64,000 nt of DNA, from contig JADCGS010000036.1 in assembly GCA_020248865.1 (NCBI GenBank), forward strand, positions 1 through 64,000. Reading direction: 5' to 3'. The position numbers were made by a program, and so were the translations under genes. This DNA is from Burkholderiales bacterium (lineage in GTDB: Bacteria > Pseudomonadota > Gammaproteobacteria > Burkholderiales > Burkholderiaceae_F). A model generated the notes under the pieces. The model searched no databases, had not been told where the DNA came from, and worked only from the letters and a program-made list of their open reading frames with translations. Below are positions 26,766-35,572 of this stretch, piece after piece. Each line of letters begins with the position of its first letter. Positions within the stretch are counted from its first letter, which is position 1.

Positions 26766-28000
26766 CCGATACCGCGCGCTGTCGCGCTGGTGCTGGCGCC
26801 GGCGTCGCTGCTGCGTGGCCGGTACGGCCCGCTCACCACGTCGAAGCGGAAGAAGCGGCACTCCAGCGCGCCGTTGTACAGCACCGGCTTGCGGCTTTCG
26901 GCCAGGCGCAGTTGCCGCGGCAGGTCGCGGTCGCTGGTGAGCAGCCACACCTGCCAGCCGGAAAATGCGGCCTTCAGGCGGTCGCCCACGTCGCGCATCA
27001 GGGCCGGCACGCTCGCCGACCTCGGACTGCTCTGCTCGCCGTAGGGCGGGTTGCTTACCAGCATGCCCTGCGCAAAGGGAGGCACGATCTGCAGCGGCTC
27101 GGCGCCGCGGGCGTCGCGCGCGGTGAAGACCAGGCGCGCATCGTCGAGCAGGCCACCCACCCCGGCGCGGCGGGTGTTCTCGCGCGCGGTGTCGAGTACG
27201 CGGGTGGAAATGTCGCTGCCGGCCAGCAGCACCTCGGCGTCGGGCTTTACCGCCGCCAGTGCGTCCTCGTGCAGGCGCTGCCACAGCGCGCGGTCGAAAC
27301 TGCGCAGCCGCTGCAGGCCGAAGGGGCGGTCCAGCCCGGGCGCGCGCCGCGTGGCCATCAGCGCGGCCTCGATCAGCAGCGTGCCGCTGCCGCAGAACGG
27401 GTCGAGCAGCGGGTGCCGTGGCGTCCAGCCGGCCAGTTGCAGCAGGCCCGCGGCCAGGTTCTCCTTGAGCGGCGCCTCGCCCTTGTCGCGCCGCCAGCCG
27501 CGCTTGAACAGCGCCTCGCCGGACAGGTCGAGATAGAGCGTGAGCTGGGCGGCGTCGAGGAAGGCGAACACCCGCACGTCGGGCCGCACCCGGTCGATGT
27601 CGGGGCGGCGCCCGGTCTTCTCCCGCAGGCGATCGACGATGGCGTCCTTGACCCGCAGCAGCGCAAACTCGAGCGAGCGCAGCGGCGAGCGCACCGCGCT
27701 GATGTCGATGCGCAGCGTCTGGTGCGGCGCCAGGTGCTCCTCCCAGGCCAGCGCGTGGGCGGCCGCGTACAGGTCGTCCTCGCTGCGGTAGGAGGCCTGC
27801 GCCACCTGCCACAGGATGCGGCTGGCCAGCCGCGAGTGCAGATTGGCCGCATAGCCGGCCGCGAGCGGGCCGGCAAAGGCGACGCCGCCATGTTCTGGCC
27901 AGACGGTGCTGGCGCCGAGCGCCGTCAGTTCCTGCGCCAGCAGCGCCTCCAGCCCGCGTGGAGCGATGGCGAAGAAGCGCTGGGCCGGGTGCGCGCTCAC
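26762..28000 (-). CDS. THUMP-domain class I RNA methyltransferase (RlmL N-terminal-like)
   Basis: 412-residue SAM-dependent methyltransferase resembling the N-terminal half of RlmL, which makes m2G2445 in 23S rRNA. The N-terminal ferredoxin-like and THUMP region covers about 1-165 (FFAIAPRGLEALLAQEL). The Rossmann domain has DPFCGSGTLLIEAA (SAM site) and the catalytic NPPYGE. The GTG at 28000 overlaps the TGA of the hemJ-like gene (GTGA), and a longer frame upstream lies in the hemJ-like gene and lacks similarity, so GTG is the start. The C-terminal RlmK-like methyltransferase of E. coli RlmKL is absent. Confidence 0.88.
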   Translation of the reverse strand: MSAHPAQRFFAIAPRGLEALLAQELTALGASTVWPEHGGVAFAGPLAAGYAANLHSRLASRILWQVAQASYRSEDDLYAAAHALAWEEHLAPHQTLRIDISAVRSPLRSLEFALLRVKDAIVDRLREKTGRRPDIDRVRPDVRVFAFLDAAQLTLYLDLSGEALFKRGWRRDKGEAPLKENLAAGLLQLAGWTPRHPLLDPFCGSGTLLIEAALMATRRAPGLDRPFGLQRLRSFDRALWQRLHEDALAAVKPDAEVLLAGSDISTRVLDTARENTRRAGVGGLLDDARLVFTARDARGAEPLQIVPPFAQGMLVSNPPYGEQSSPRSASVPALMRDVGDRLKAAFSGWQVWLLTSDRDLPRQLRLAESRKPVLYNGALECRFFRFDVVSGPYRPRSSDAGASTSATARGIG

Positions 28001-28431
28001 TGGAACGGCTTGAGCACGACCAGGAACACCACCGCGAACAGCAGCAGCACCGGCGCCTCGTTGAACCAGCGGTACCAGACGTGCGAGCGGGTCAGCGCCG
28101 GCCCGCTGCCTGCCGCAAACTGTCGCAGCAGGGCGCCGCAGTACAGGTGGTAGGCGACCAGCGCCAGCACCAGCGCGAGCTTGGCGTGCATCCAGCCGCC
28201 GCCGACGCCGTAGCCCAGCCACAGCCACAGGCCGAAGACGAGCGCCAGCACGCCCAGAGGCGTCATGAAGCGGTACAGCTTGCGCGCCATCAGCAGCAGG
28301 CGCGCACGCTCGGCGGCGCTGTCGGCCGGCACCATGGCGAGGTTGACGTAGATGCGCGGCAGGTAGAAAAGGCCCGCGAACCAGCTCGTCACGAAGATGA
28401 TGTGCAGCGCCTTGACGACGTTGTAGCCCAT
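27997..28431 (-). CDS. hemJ: HemJ/CopD-like membrane protein (protoporphyrinogen oxidase HemJ)
   Basis: 144-residue protein with four membrane helices, of the UPF0093/HemJ family that oxidises protoporphyrinogen IX in many proteobacteria lacking HemG or HemY. Key family features are the N-terminal WVKALHIIF-like segment (here YNVVKALHIIFVTSWFAG, with His10), the internal GWMHAKLALVL and the C-terminal WFNEAPVLLL. It is 19 bp after proA and overlaps the next gene by 4 nt. Related CopD-like proteins exist, so the enzyme role is inferred from family similarity. Confidence 0.85.
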   Translation of the reverse strand: MGYNVVKALHIIFVTSWFAGLFYLPRIYVNLAMVPADSAAERARLLLMARKLYRFMTPLGVLALVFGLWLWLGYGVGGGWMHAKLALVLALVAYHLYCGALLRQFAAGSGPALTRSHVWYRWFNEAPVLLLFAVVFLVVLKPFQ

Positions 28432-28450
28432 GGGCGGCGCGCGGCGGTGG

Positions 28451-29746
28451 TCAGTTGCGTACTTCGCCGGCGCCGAAGACCACGTACTTCAGCGAGGTCA
28501 GCCCTTCGAGCCCGACCGGCCCGCGCGCGTGCAGCTTGTCGTTGGAGATGCCGATCTCGGCGCCCAGGCCGTACTCGAAGCCGTCGGCAAACCGCGTCGA
28601 GGCGTTGACCATCACACTGGCGGAGTCGACCTCGCGCAGGAAGCGCATCGCGGCGTGGTGGTCGTTGGTCACGATGGCGTCGGTGTGGTGGCTGCCGTAG
28701 CGGTTGATGTGCTCGATGGCCTCCTCGAGGCCGGTCAGCACGCGCACCGACAGAATCGGCCCCAGGTACTCGGTCGACCAGTCGTCTTCGGTGGCCGCCA
28801 CGCAGTCGACCCCGGTGGCGCGCAGCAGCGCCACGGTCGCCGGGCAGCCGCGCAGCTCCACCCCCTTGTCGGCGTAGATGCGGCCCAGCGACGGCAGCAC
28901 GGCCTCGGCGATCGGCTGCGCCACGAGCAGCGTTTCCATCGCGTTGCACACGCCGTAGCGCTGCGTCTTGGCGTTGTCGGCGATGCGGACCGCCATCTCC
29001 ACATCGGCAGCGCCGTCGACGTAGACGTGGCAGATGCCGTCCAGGTGCTTGATCATCGGCACCTTGCTTTCGCGCATCAGCCGCTCGATCAGCCCCTTGC
29101 CGCCGCGCGGCACGATGACGTCGACGTGCTGCGGCATGGCGATCAGGGCTCCGACCGCCGCGCGGTCGGTGGTGGCCACCAGCTGCACGCCCTCGGCGGG
29201 CAGGCCGGCTGCGACCAGTCCATCGGCCGCGAGCTGCGCCAGCAGCGTGTTGCATTCGATGGCCTCGGAGCCGCCGCGCAGGATGCAGGCGTTGCCGCTC
29301 TTGAGCGTCAGCCCGGCCGCGTCGATGGTCACGTTGGGGCGGCTCTCGTAGATGATGCCGATCACGCCCAACGGTACCCGCATCTGGCCAACGCGGATGC
29401 CCGAGGGCAGCGGCCGCACGTTGGCGATGGCGCCGACCGGGTCGGGCAGCCGGGCGACCTGCTCCAGCCCCACGGCCATCTGCTCGATCGAATGGGCGCT
29501 GAAGGCCAGGCGGTCGAGCGCCGCCGCATCCAGACCGGCGGCGCGCGCGCGCGCCAGGTCGCGCGCATTGGCGGCGGCGATGTCGGCCGCGCGGGCGCGG
29601 ATGGTCGCCGCGATGTGCCGCAGGGCCGCGTCCTTGGCGGCGGTGCTCGCGCGCGCCAGCGCTGCGCTGGCTTGCCGCGCGCGCGCGCCCAGTGCCTCCA
29701 TGTAGGCAGCTACGTCGACGACGGCGGGGTGCGAGGGAGCGTTCAA
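28451..29746 (-). CDS. proA: Glutamate-5-semialdehyde dehydrogenase ProA (gamma-glutamyl phosphate reductase)
   Basis: 431-residue enzyme of the proline pathway that reduces gamma-glutamyl phosphate to glutamate semialdehyde with NADPH. Visible features are [28 protein letters not shown], the catalytic Cys in [14 protein letters not shown], and the C-terminal [20 protein letters not shown]. The TTG at 29746 overlaps the holA stop codon (TTGA) and gives the N-terminus [16 protein letters not shown], like that of other Burkholderiales ProA; the ATG at 29701 gives 416 residues and is the alternative. ProC, the next step, is encoded at 20867. Confidence 0.95.
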   Translation of the reverse strand: MNAPSHPAVVDVAAYMEALGARARQASAALARASTAAKDAALRHIAATIRARAADIAAANARDLARARAAGLDAAALDRLAFSAHSIEQMAVGLEQVARLPDPVGAIANVRPLPSGIRVGQMRVPLGVIGIIYESRPNVTIDAAGLTLKSGNACILRGGSEAIECNTLLAQLAADGLVAAGLPAEGVQLVATTDRAAVGALIAMPQHVDVIVPRGGKGLIERLMRESKVPMIKHLDGICHVYVDGAADVEMAVRIADNAKTQRYGVCNAMETLLVAQPIAEAVLPSLGRIYADKGVELRGCPATVALLRATGVDCVAATEDDWSTEYLGPILSVRVLTGLEEAIEHINRYGSHHTDAIVTNDHHAAMRFLREVDSASVMVNASTRFADGFEYGLGAEIGISNDKLHARGPVGLEGLTSLKYVVFGAGEVRN

Positions 29747-30810
29747 GAGGGCACTGCGGATCGAGAGGCGTAGGGCGGCGCGCCGGGCGCCGTGTACCGA
29801 CCGGCACCCACGGCACAGGCGATGTCCGCCAATTCTAGCCACGGGTCGCTGTCGGTCCCGCGTGGGCGCAGGCCCTTGAACAGCCGGTCCACTTCGGCAC
29901 AACGCGCCAGCAGCCGGCCCAACTGCGAGGGGTCGGCCCGCTGCACCGCCCTTTGCGTCAGCGCTTCCTTCTCGCGCCGCACCCAGACCTCGCGCGCCGC
30001 CTGCGCCCAGGGCAGGCCGCGGTCGAGCAGTCCGCGCAGCCGCAGCAGTGTGCGCACTTCCTCGGTGATGGCCCACAGCACCAGCGGCAGCGCCTCGCCC
30101 TCGGCGCGCAGTGCCTGCAGCGTGCGCAGCACGCGCACCCGGTCGCCGGCCAGCATGGCCTGCGGCAGCGTCCACAGATCGAAGCGCGCCACGTCGAGTA
30201 CCGCTTCGCTCACCTGCTCGAGCGTCAGTTCTCCGGCCGGGTACAGCAGTCCCAGCTTGCCGATTTCCTGGTGAGCGGCCAGCAGGTTGCCTTCCACACG
30301 GTCGGCAATGAAGTCGAGCGCCGCTCGGCGCGCGCGTTGCTGCTGGCGCGCCAGGCGCTGGCCGATCCAGTCCGGCAGCGCCTGCCTTTCGATCTTCGAC
30401 ACCTCGACCCACACCGCGGCCGCCTCCACCGCGGCCACCCAGGCCGCCTTGCGCGCCTTGTAGTCGAGCGCCGGCAGCGCCAGCAGCGTCAGTACGTCCG
30501 GCGCGGGCGACTGCGCATGGGCGGTGAGCGCCTCGCCGCCTTCCTTGCCCGGCTTGCCCGAGGGCAGGCGGATCTCGACGATCCGGCGCTCCGAAAACAG
30601 CGACATCCCCTGCGTTGCGCCGGTCAGCTGCGACCAGTCGTAGCGCGCATCGGCGTGCAGCACCGAGCGCTCGGTGTAACCGGCCGCACGCGCGGCGGCA
30701 CGAATGGCGTCCTGGGCCTCGATGGCCAGCAGCGGCTCGTCGCCGGACACCACGTAAAGCGGTGCCAGCGGGCCACGAGCCAGGTGGCGGGGCAGGTCTT
30801 CGGCGCGCAC
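29743..30810 (-). CDS. holA: DNA polymerase III delta subunit HolA
   Basis: 355-residue clamp-loader subunit that opens the beta clamp. The start [28 protein letters not shown] contains the degenerate nucleotide-fold segment found in delta subunits, and the middle has [16 protein letters not shown] and [20 protein letters not shown], typical of HolA. It starts with GTG (30810), 12 bp after lptE, and overlaps proA by 4 nt. leuS-lptE-holA is a conserved order in proteobacteria. Confidence 0.95.
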   Translation of the reverse strand: MRAEDLPRHLARGPLAPLYVVSGDEPLLAIEAQDAIRAAARAAGYTERSVLHADARYDWSQLTGATQGMSLFSERRIVEIRLPSGKPGKEGGEALTAHAQSPAPDVLTLLALPALDYKARKAAWVAAVEAAAVWVEVSKIERQALPDWIGQRLARQQQRARRAALDFIADRVEGNLLAAHQEIGKLGLLYPAGELTLEQVSEAVLDVARFDLWTLPQAMLAGDRVRVLRTLQALRAEGEALPLVLWAITEEVRTLLRLRGLLDRGLPWAQAAREVWVRREKEALTQRAVQRADPSQLGRLLARCAEVDRLFKGLRPRGTDSDPWLELADIACAVGAGRYTAPGAPPYASRSAVPS

Positions 30811-30822
30811 GCGGCGGCCCTG

Positions 30823-31428
30823 CTAACGAGCGGGCGGCCGCGCCGCCGCGATCCGCCGCAGCATCTGCTGCACGGCGTCGGTCTGCATCTCGCGCAGCAG
30901 CAGGGCTTCCTCGGCCTCGCGCGCCAGCACCTGCGCCTCGTTGAAGGCGAGGTCGCGCGACACGACGATCTCGCCGGGCGGCACGAACTCGTTGCCCTTG
31001 CCGTCATGCACGCGGAAGGTCAGCCGCAGCCGCAGCCGGTACTCGCGCGTGCGGCCCTGGGCGTCCACCGCCAGGACTTCGCGTTCGCGTTGCTCGCCGA
31101 GCATCTCGAGCACCGCCTCGGCCTGTCTGCGGTCGGCGACCACGCGCGTGCCGGTGCCAGCCTGGATGTTGCGCGACAGTTCCGCGCCGAGCGGCGAGTT
31201 CGGCGGAAATCCGAGGAACAGGGTGGCAAAGGGCAGCGACTGCGAGCCGCGCAGGCGAAAGCCGCAGGCGACCAAGCCGCCGGCGAGGCCGAGGACGGCT
31301 GCAAGCCGTCCGATGGCCGATCGGCGTGCGAATGGGTCGACCCGGCGAAGGCCGGGAGCCAACTGGGATTGGCCGTGCGATTGCACCCTGGCCTGCGCCG
31401 GGGCGACGGTGGCCCTAAACCACCACAT
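30823..31428 (-). CDS. lptE: LPS-assembly lipoprotein LptE with repeat-derived N-terminus
   Basis: 201-residue outer-membrane lipoprotein that plugs LptD in lipopolysaccharide transport. The lipobox LVAC puts the lipidated Cys at residue 55, followed by [19 protein letters not shown], the usual start of mature LptE. The signal peptide is about 54 residues, more than twice the usual length, because residues about 8-31 are encoded by a palindromic repeat (31336-31407). No start codon exists between the repeat and the hydrophobic core; ATG 31428 overlaps the leuS end by 14 nt, and GTG or TTG codons within the repeat are alternatives. Between leuS and holA as in other proteobacteria. Confidence 0.9.
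   Translation of the reverse strand: MWWFRATVAPAQARVQSHGQSQLAPGLRRVDPFARRSAIGRLAAVLGLAGGLVACGFRLRGSQSLPFATLFLGFPPNSPLGAELSRNIQAGTGTRVVADRRQAEAVLEMLGEQREREVLAVDAQGRTREYRLRLRLTFRVHDGKGNEFVPPGEIVVSRDLAFNEAQVLAREAEEALLLREMQTDAVQQMLRRIAAARPPAR
31336..31407. repeat. Palindromic repeat unit within the lptE signal-peptide region
   Basis: Two 26-nt arms, 31336-31361 and 31382-31407, are inverted repeats with about three mismatches around a 20-nt loop; the core of each arm is CCCGGCGAAGGCCGGG-like. This is the look of the dispersed 'CCGGCGAAGGCCGG' intergenic palindromes common in GC-rich proteobacteria. Its location inside the 5' end of lptE is unusual. Confidence 0.75.
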
Positions 31429-34045
31429 TGACGAGCTTGCCGGGGACGACGATCAGCTTCTTGACCGGCGCTCCGGCCATGAACCTCTGCACCGTGGCAT
31501 CGGCCAGTGCCGCCGCCTCGACCGTCGCCCGGTCGGCCTGCGCCGGCACGCGGATCTGCCCGCGCAGCTTGCCGTTGACCTGCACCACGAGGTCGATCTC
31601 GTCGGTCACCAGTGCCGCCGGGTCGGCCTGCGGCCACGGGGCATCGAGCAGCTGGCCGTACTCGCGCGCGTAGCCGAGTTCGTTCCACAGTGCGTGCGTG
31701 ATGTGCGGCGCGATCGGGTACAGCGTGCGCAGCAGGATGCCGAGGCCCTCCTTGAGCGCCGCGTTGTCGGCGGCACCGTCGGCGAGCTTGGCGTCTTCCA
31801 GCGCGTTGAGCATCTTCATCGCCGCCGAGACGACGGTGTTGTACTGCATGCGGCCGTAGTCGTAATCCGCCTGCTTCAGGTTGAGGTGGATCTCGCGTCG
31901 CAGCGCCTTCAGTTGCGGACGGGCGGCGCCATCATCGAGCAGCGCCGTGCTGGCGACCGCGTCGCGCCGCTCGTAGCAGAAGTTCCACAGCCGCCGCAGG
32001 AAGCGGTACGTGCCCTCCGCGCCCGAGTTGCTCCATGCCGCGCTCTGGTCCGGCGGGCCGGCAAACATCGCAAAGGTGCGCGCGGTGTCGGCGCCAAAGC
32101 GGCCGATGATGTCGCGCGGCTCCACCACGTTGTTCTTGCTCTTGCTCATCTTCTCGGTGCCGCCATAGAACACGGGCCGCCCGTCGTCCCTGGCGGTCAC
32201 CTTCACGGGGCGGCCGCGCTCGTCGAACTCGATGTCGATCTCGCTCGGGTAGTACCAGCGCTTCTTGCCGCCCGCGTCCTCGCGGTAGTAGCAGTCGTGC
32301 GTCAGCATGCCCTGAGTGAACAGGCGCCGGAACGGCTCGCCGAAGCGGACCAGCCCGAGGTCGCGCATGACCTTGGTCCAGAAGCGCGCATACAGCAGGT
32401 GCAGCACCGCGTGCTCGATCCCGCCGATGTACTGGTCCATGCCGCCGGCCATCCAGTAGTCGGTGCGGCTGTCGACCATGGTGGCCGCATCGGGCGAGCA
32501 GTAGCGCATGTAGTACCAGGCGCTGTCCACGAAGGTGTCCATCGTGTCGGTTTCGCGCCGCGCCGGCCGGCCGCACGAGGGGCAGGTGCACTGGAGGAAC
32601 GGCTCGTACCGGGCCAGCGGGCTGCCGCTGCCGTCCGGCACGAGGCCCTCGGGCAGCAGCACCGGCAGGTCGGCTTCGGGCACCGGAACCACGCCGCAGG
32701 TCTCGCAGTGAATCAGCGGGATCGGTGTGCCCCAGTAGCGCTGCCGGCTGATGCCCCAGTCGCGCAGCCGGTAGTTGACCTGCTTGTCGCCAAGACCCCG
32801 GCCCTTCAGGTCGGCGGCGATCGCGTCGACCGCCGCCTCGTAGCCGAGGCCGTCGTACTTGCCCGAGTGCACGCAGCGCGCATCGGCCTTGTCGGCGTAC
32901 CAGTCCTGCCAGGCCTCGGTCGAGTACGGCTGGCCGCGCACGTCAATCACCTGCCGGATCGGCAACCCGTACTTGCGGGCGAATGCGAAGTCGCGCTCGT
33001 CGTGGCCCGGCACGCCCATCACGGCGCCTTCGCCGTAGCCCATGAGCACGTAATTGCCGATCCACAGCGGCACTGCTTCGCCGGTGAGCGGATGCCTCAC
33101 GGCAAACCCGGTCGGCATGCCCTTCTTGTCCATCGTCGCGAGGTCGGCCTCGGCCACCCCGCCCCGCTTGCACTCGTCGATGAAGGCGGCGATCTCCGGG
33201 TTACCCCGCGCCAGGCGCGAGGCGAGCGGGTGCTCGGCCGCGATCGCGACGAAGGTCACCCCCATGATGGTGTCGGCGCGCGTGGTGAACACGCGCAGCA
33301 GTTGCTCCGCGCCGTCGAGCGTGTAGGGGAAACCGAAGTTGACGCCGACGCTCTTGCCGATCCAGTTCTCCTGCATCGCCACCACCTGCGGCGGCCAGTC
33401 GACCGTCTTCAGGTCAGCGAGCAACTGCTCTGCATAGCGCGTGATGGCGAGGTAGTAGCCGGGGATCTCGCGCTTCTCGACGACCGCGCCGGAGCGCCAG
33501 CCGCGCCCGTCGACCACCTGCTCGTTGGCCAGTACGGTCTGGTCGACCGGGTCCCAGTTGACGACCTGGGTCTTGCGGTAGGCAATCCCCTGCTCGAGCA
33601 TCCGCAGGAACAGCCACTGGTTCCACTTGTAGTAGCCCGGGTCGCAGGTGGCCACCTCGCGGCTCCAATCGAAGGCCAGCCCGAGCGGCTGCATCTGCGC
33701 CTTCATGTCGGCGATGTTGGCGCGCGTCCACTCGCTGGGGGCGACCTTGCGGTCGATGGCCGCGTTCTCGGCCGGCAGGCCGAAGGCGTCCCAGCCCATC
33801 GGCGTCATGACGTTGTACCCGCGCATCCGCAGGATGCGATACATCACGTCGTTGAGCGTGTAATTGCGCACATGCCCCATGTGCAGCTTGCCGCTGGGGT
33901 AGGGCAGCATCGAGCAGACGTAGAACTTGGGTTTGGCCTTGCCCTGGGCATCCTGGGCGTGCTCGACCGCGCGATACGCCTGGCTCGCATTCCAGTGCGC
34001 CTGGGCCGCGGCTTCGATGGCCTGGGGTTCGTACTTGTCTTGCAT
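31415..34045 (-). CDS. leuS: Leucyl-tRNA synthetase
   Basis: 876-residue class I aminoacyl-tRNA synthetase. HIGH-type motif HMGH in [11 protein letters not shown] (about 49-53), the editing (CP1) domain between about 220 and 420, a zinc-knuckle-like [11 protein letters not shown] and CTCPSCGRP in the leucine-specific region, and KMSKS in [13 protein letters not shown]. Length is typical (E. coli 860). The start at 34045 follows a TATACT box on the minus strand about 45 nt upstream (34085-34090). It is the first gene of the leuS-lptE-holA-proA-hemJ-rlmL run. Confidence 0.98.
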   Translation of the reverse strand: MQDKYEPQAIEAAAQAHWNASQAYRAVEHAQDAQGKAKPKFYVCSMLPYPSGKLHMGHVRNYTLNDVMYRILRMRGYNVMTPMGWDAFGLPAENAAIDRKVAPSEWTRANIADMKAQMQPLGLAFDWSREVATCDPGYYKWNQWLFLRMLEQGIAYRKTQVVNWDPVDQTVLANEQVVDGRGWRSGAVVEKREIPGYYLAITRYAEQLLADLKTVDWPPQVVAMQENWIGKSVGVNFGFPYTLDGAEQLLRVFTTRADTIMGVTFVAIAAEHPLASRLARGNPEIAAFIDECKRGGVAEADLATMDKKGMPTGFAVRHPLTGEAVPLWIGNYVLMGYGEGAVMGVPGHDERDFAFARKYGLPIRQVIDVRGQPYSTEAWQDWYADKADARCVHSGKYDGLGYEAAVDAIAADLKGRGLGDKQVNYRLRDWGISRQRYWGTPIPLIHCETCGVVPVPEADLPVLLPEGLVPDGSGSPLARYEPFLQCTCPSCGRPARRETDTMDTFVDSAWYYMRYCSPDAATMVDSRTDYWMAGGMDQYIGGIEHAVLHLLYARFWTKVMRDLGLVRFGEPFRRLFTQGMLTHDCYYREDAGGKKRWYYPSEIDIEFDERGRPVKVTARDDGRPVFYGGTEKMSKSKNNVVEPRDIIGRFGADTARTFAMFAGPPDQSAAWSNSGAEGTYRFLRRLWNFCYERRDAVASTALLDDGAARPQLKALRREIHLNLKQADYDYGRMQYNTVVSAAMKMLNALEDAKLADGAADNAALKEGLGILLRTLYPIAPHITHALWNELGYAREYGQLLDAPWPQADPAALVTDEIDLVVQVNGKLRGQIRVPAQADRATVEAAALADATVQRFMAGAPVKKLIVVPGKLVNVVV

Positions 34046-34084
34046 GACGGCGCGTTCGCGAGCTGCAGGTGGACAGGCGTCGGA

Positions 34085-34090
34085 GTATAT
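34085..34090 (-). promoter_or_regulatory. -10 box of leuS
   Basis: The minus strand reads TATACT here, a good -10 hexamer with no convincing -35. It would give a leader of about 35 nt before the leuS ATG and sits just past the hairpin that closes the upstream DUF1501 gene. Confidence 0.45.
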
Positions 34091-34116
34091 CGACGCCCCC
34101 TGCTGCGCCCTCTTGT

Positions 34117-34150
34117 GGCGCTCCCGTTCGCGCGCTGCGCCAGGAGCGCC
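34117..34150 (-). terminator. Inverted repeat after the DUF1501 gene
   Basis: GGCGCTCC (34117-34124) and GGAGCGCC (34143-34150) form a perfect 8-bp stem with an 18-nt loop, 40 bp after the DUF1501 stop and upstream of the leuS promoter. No U-tract follows. Confidence 0.4.
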
Positions 34151-34190
34151 GATGCCCGCCCGCAGCGGCCCGCCTCCGGCTGGAAGGCCT

Positions 34191-35564
34191 CTATCCCAGG
34201 AACCCCAGATCCCGCACGCTGAAGTTGGCGAGGTTCGGCGCGATCGTGTCCAGGTCGCTGTCGCTGACGCCGAGCCATTTGCCGAGCGTGGCGGCGTACT
34301 GGTCTACCGAGGTGCTGGGCAGCAGCCGGCCGGAGCCCAGGTCCTCGGGGGTGTTGAGCGCCACGGTTGGAAAGCGGCCGTACACGGTGCCGCCGCGCAC
34401 CGCGCCGCCGAGCACGAAGTGATGCGACCCCCAGCCGTGGTCCGAACCGTCGCCGTTGCTGGTGAGCGTGCGGCCGAAGTCGCTGGCGGTGAAGGCGGTC
34501 ACGCGGTCGGCCACGCCGAGTTCGACGGTCGCCTGGTGGAACGCGGCCAGCGCGCCGGCCAGTGCGGCGTGCAGCGCGGGCTGGTCGCGCAGCTGGAAGT
34601 CGTGCGTGTCGTAGCCGCCCTGGCTGACGAAGAACACCTGCCGCTTCATGCCGAGCGCATGGCGCACGCCGATCAGGCGCGCCACCATGCGCAACTGGTC
34701 GGCCAGCGGGTTGCCGGTCGGAAACGATGTGGTCAGCGCCGGAGCCGCGGCGAGCGCGGTCGACAGCTCGCCCTGCGCGGCGATCGAGCGCGCGGTCACG
34801 CGGTTGTACTCGTGCTCCAGCAGCGTCGGCCGCGCCGCGGTGATGAGCTGCTGCAGGGTCTGGTTGGCCAGCGGGCTGGCGCCGAACAGCGAGCCCGTCA
34901 GGCCGCTGATGGCCACCGGGCCGTTGACGCCCACCTGATACTGCAGCGTGGTCTGTCCGGAAAGGAACACCGCGGTGCCGGCCGCCGACACCGCGGTGAA
35001 ACTCTGCTTGGCATTGCCGCCGAACAGCGCATCGGCGAGACGACCGCCCCAGCCGGCGGTGGTGCCCTCCGCGCCGGTCGACTGCCACACCGACTGCTGG
35101 TCGTTGTGCGAGAACAGCTTTGGTGGCAGCGGCACGCTGGCATTCTGGAACTGGGTGCGCGTGGTTGGCGTGAACAGCGGGCCGACGTTGGCGACGATCG
35201 CCAGCCGACCGTTCTTGTACAGCTGCGCCAGCGGATCGAGCTCCACCGGCAGCGCGAGATTGCGCCCCTCTTGCGAGGCAACCGGTCCCAGCGGCCTCAG
35301 CTCGGCCAGCGGCCGCGCGATGCCGGCGCGCACACTGGTGTAGGCATTGAACGCGGCGGTGTCATAGGGCACCACCGTATTGGCCTGGTCGTTGCCGCCA
35401 AACAGAAAGACGCACACCAGGGCCTTGTAGTCCTCGGCGCTGGCCGACTCCGCCGCCGTCGATCCCATGGCGGCCAGGTTCAGGGCCAGCGGCGTGGCGC
35501 TGCCGAGCACCGACATCTGCGAGGCGGTGCGCAGGAAGGCGCGGCGGGAGACAGCTTTCGTCAT
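34191..35564 (-). CDS. DUF1501 family Tat-exported protein
   Basis: 457-residue protein of the DUF1501 (sulfatase-like fold) family. The N-terminus [20 protein letters not shown] is a twin-arginine signal. Family features are [19 protein letters not shown] near residue 50, [22 protein letters not shown] and the FGRT and [15 protein letters not shown] segments with conserved His and Asp that look like a metal site. The function of the family is not established. ATG 35564 has AGGAG eight bases upstream. The DUF1800 gene ends 8 bp before it, an arrangement found widely in proteobacteria and planctomycetes, so the two products probably act together in the periplasm or cell surface. Confidence 0.92.
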   Translation of the reverse strand: MTKAVSRRAFLRTASQMSVLGSATPLALNLAAMGSTAAESASAEDYKALVCVFLFGGNDQANTVVPYDTAAFNAYTSVRAGIARPLAELRPLGPVASQEGRNLALPVELDPLAQLYKNGRLAIVANVGPLFTPTTRTQFQNASVPLPPKLFSHNDQQSVWQSTGAEGTTAGWGGRLADALFGGNAKQSFTAVSAAGTAVFLSGQTTLQYQVGVNGPVAISGLTGSLFGASPLANQTLQQLITAARPTLLEHEYNRVTARSIAAQGELSTALAAAPALTTSFPTGNPLADQLRMVARLIGVRHALGMKRQVFFVSQGGYDTHDFQLRDQPALHAALAGALAAFHQATVELGVADRVTAFTASDFGRTLTSNGDGSDHGWGSHHFVLGGAVRGGTVYGRFPTVALNTPEDLGSGRLLPSTSVDQYAATLGKWLGVSDSDLDTIAPNLANFSVRDLGFLG

Positions 35565-35572
35565 GGTCGCTC

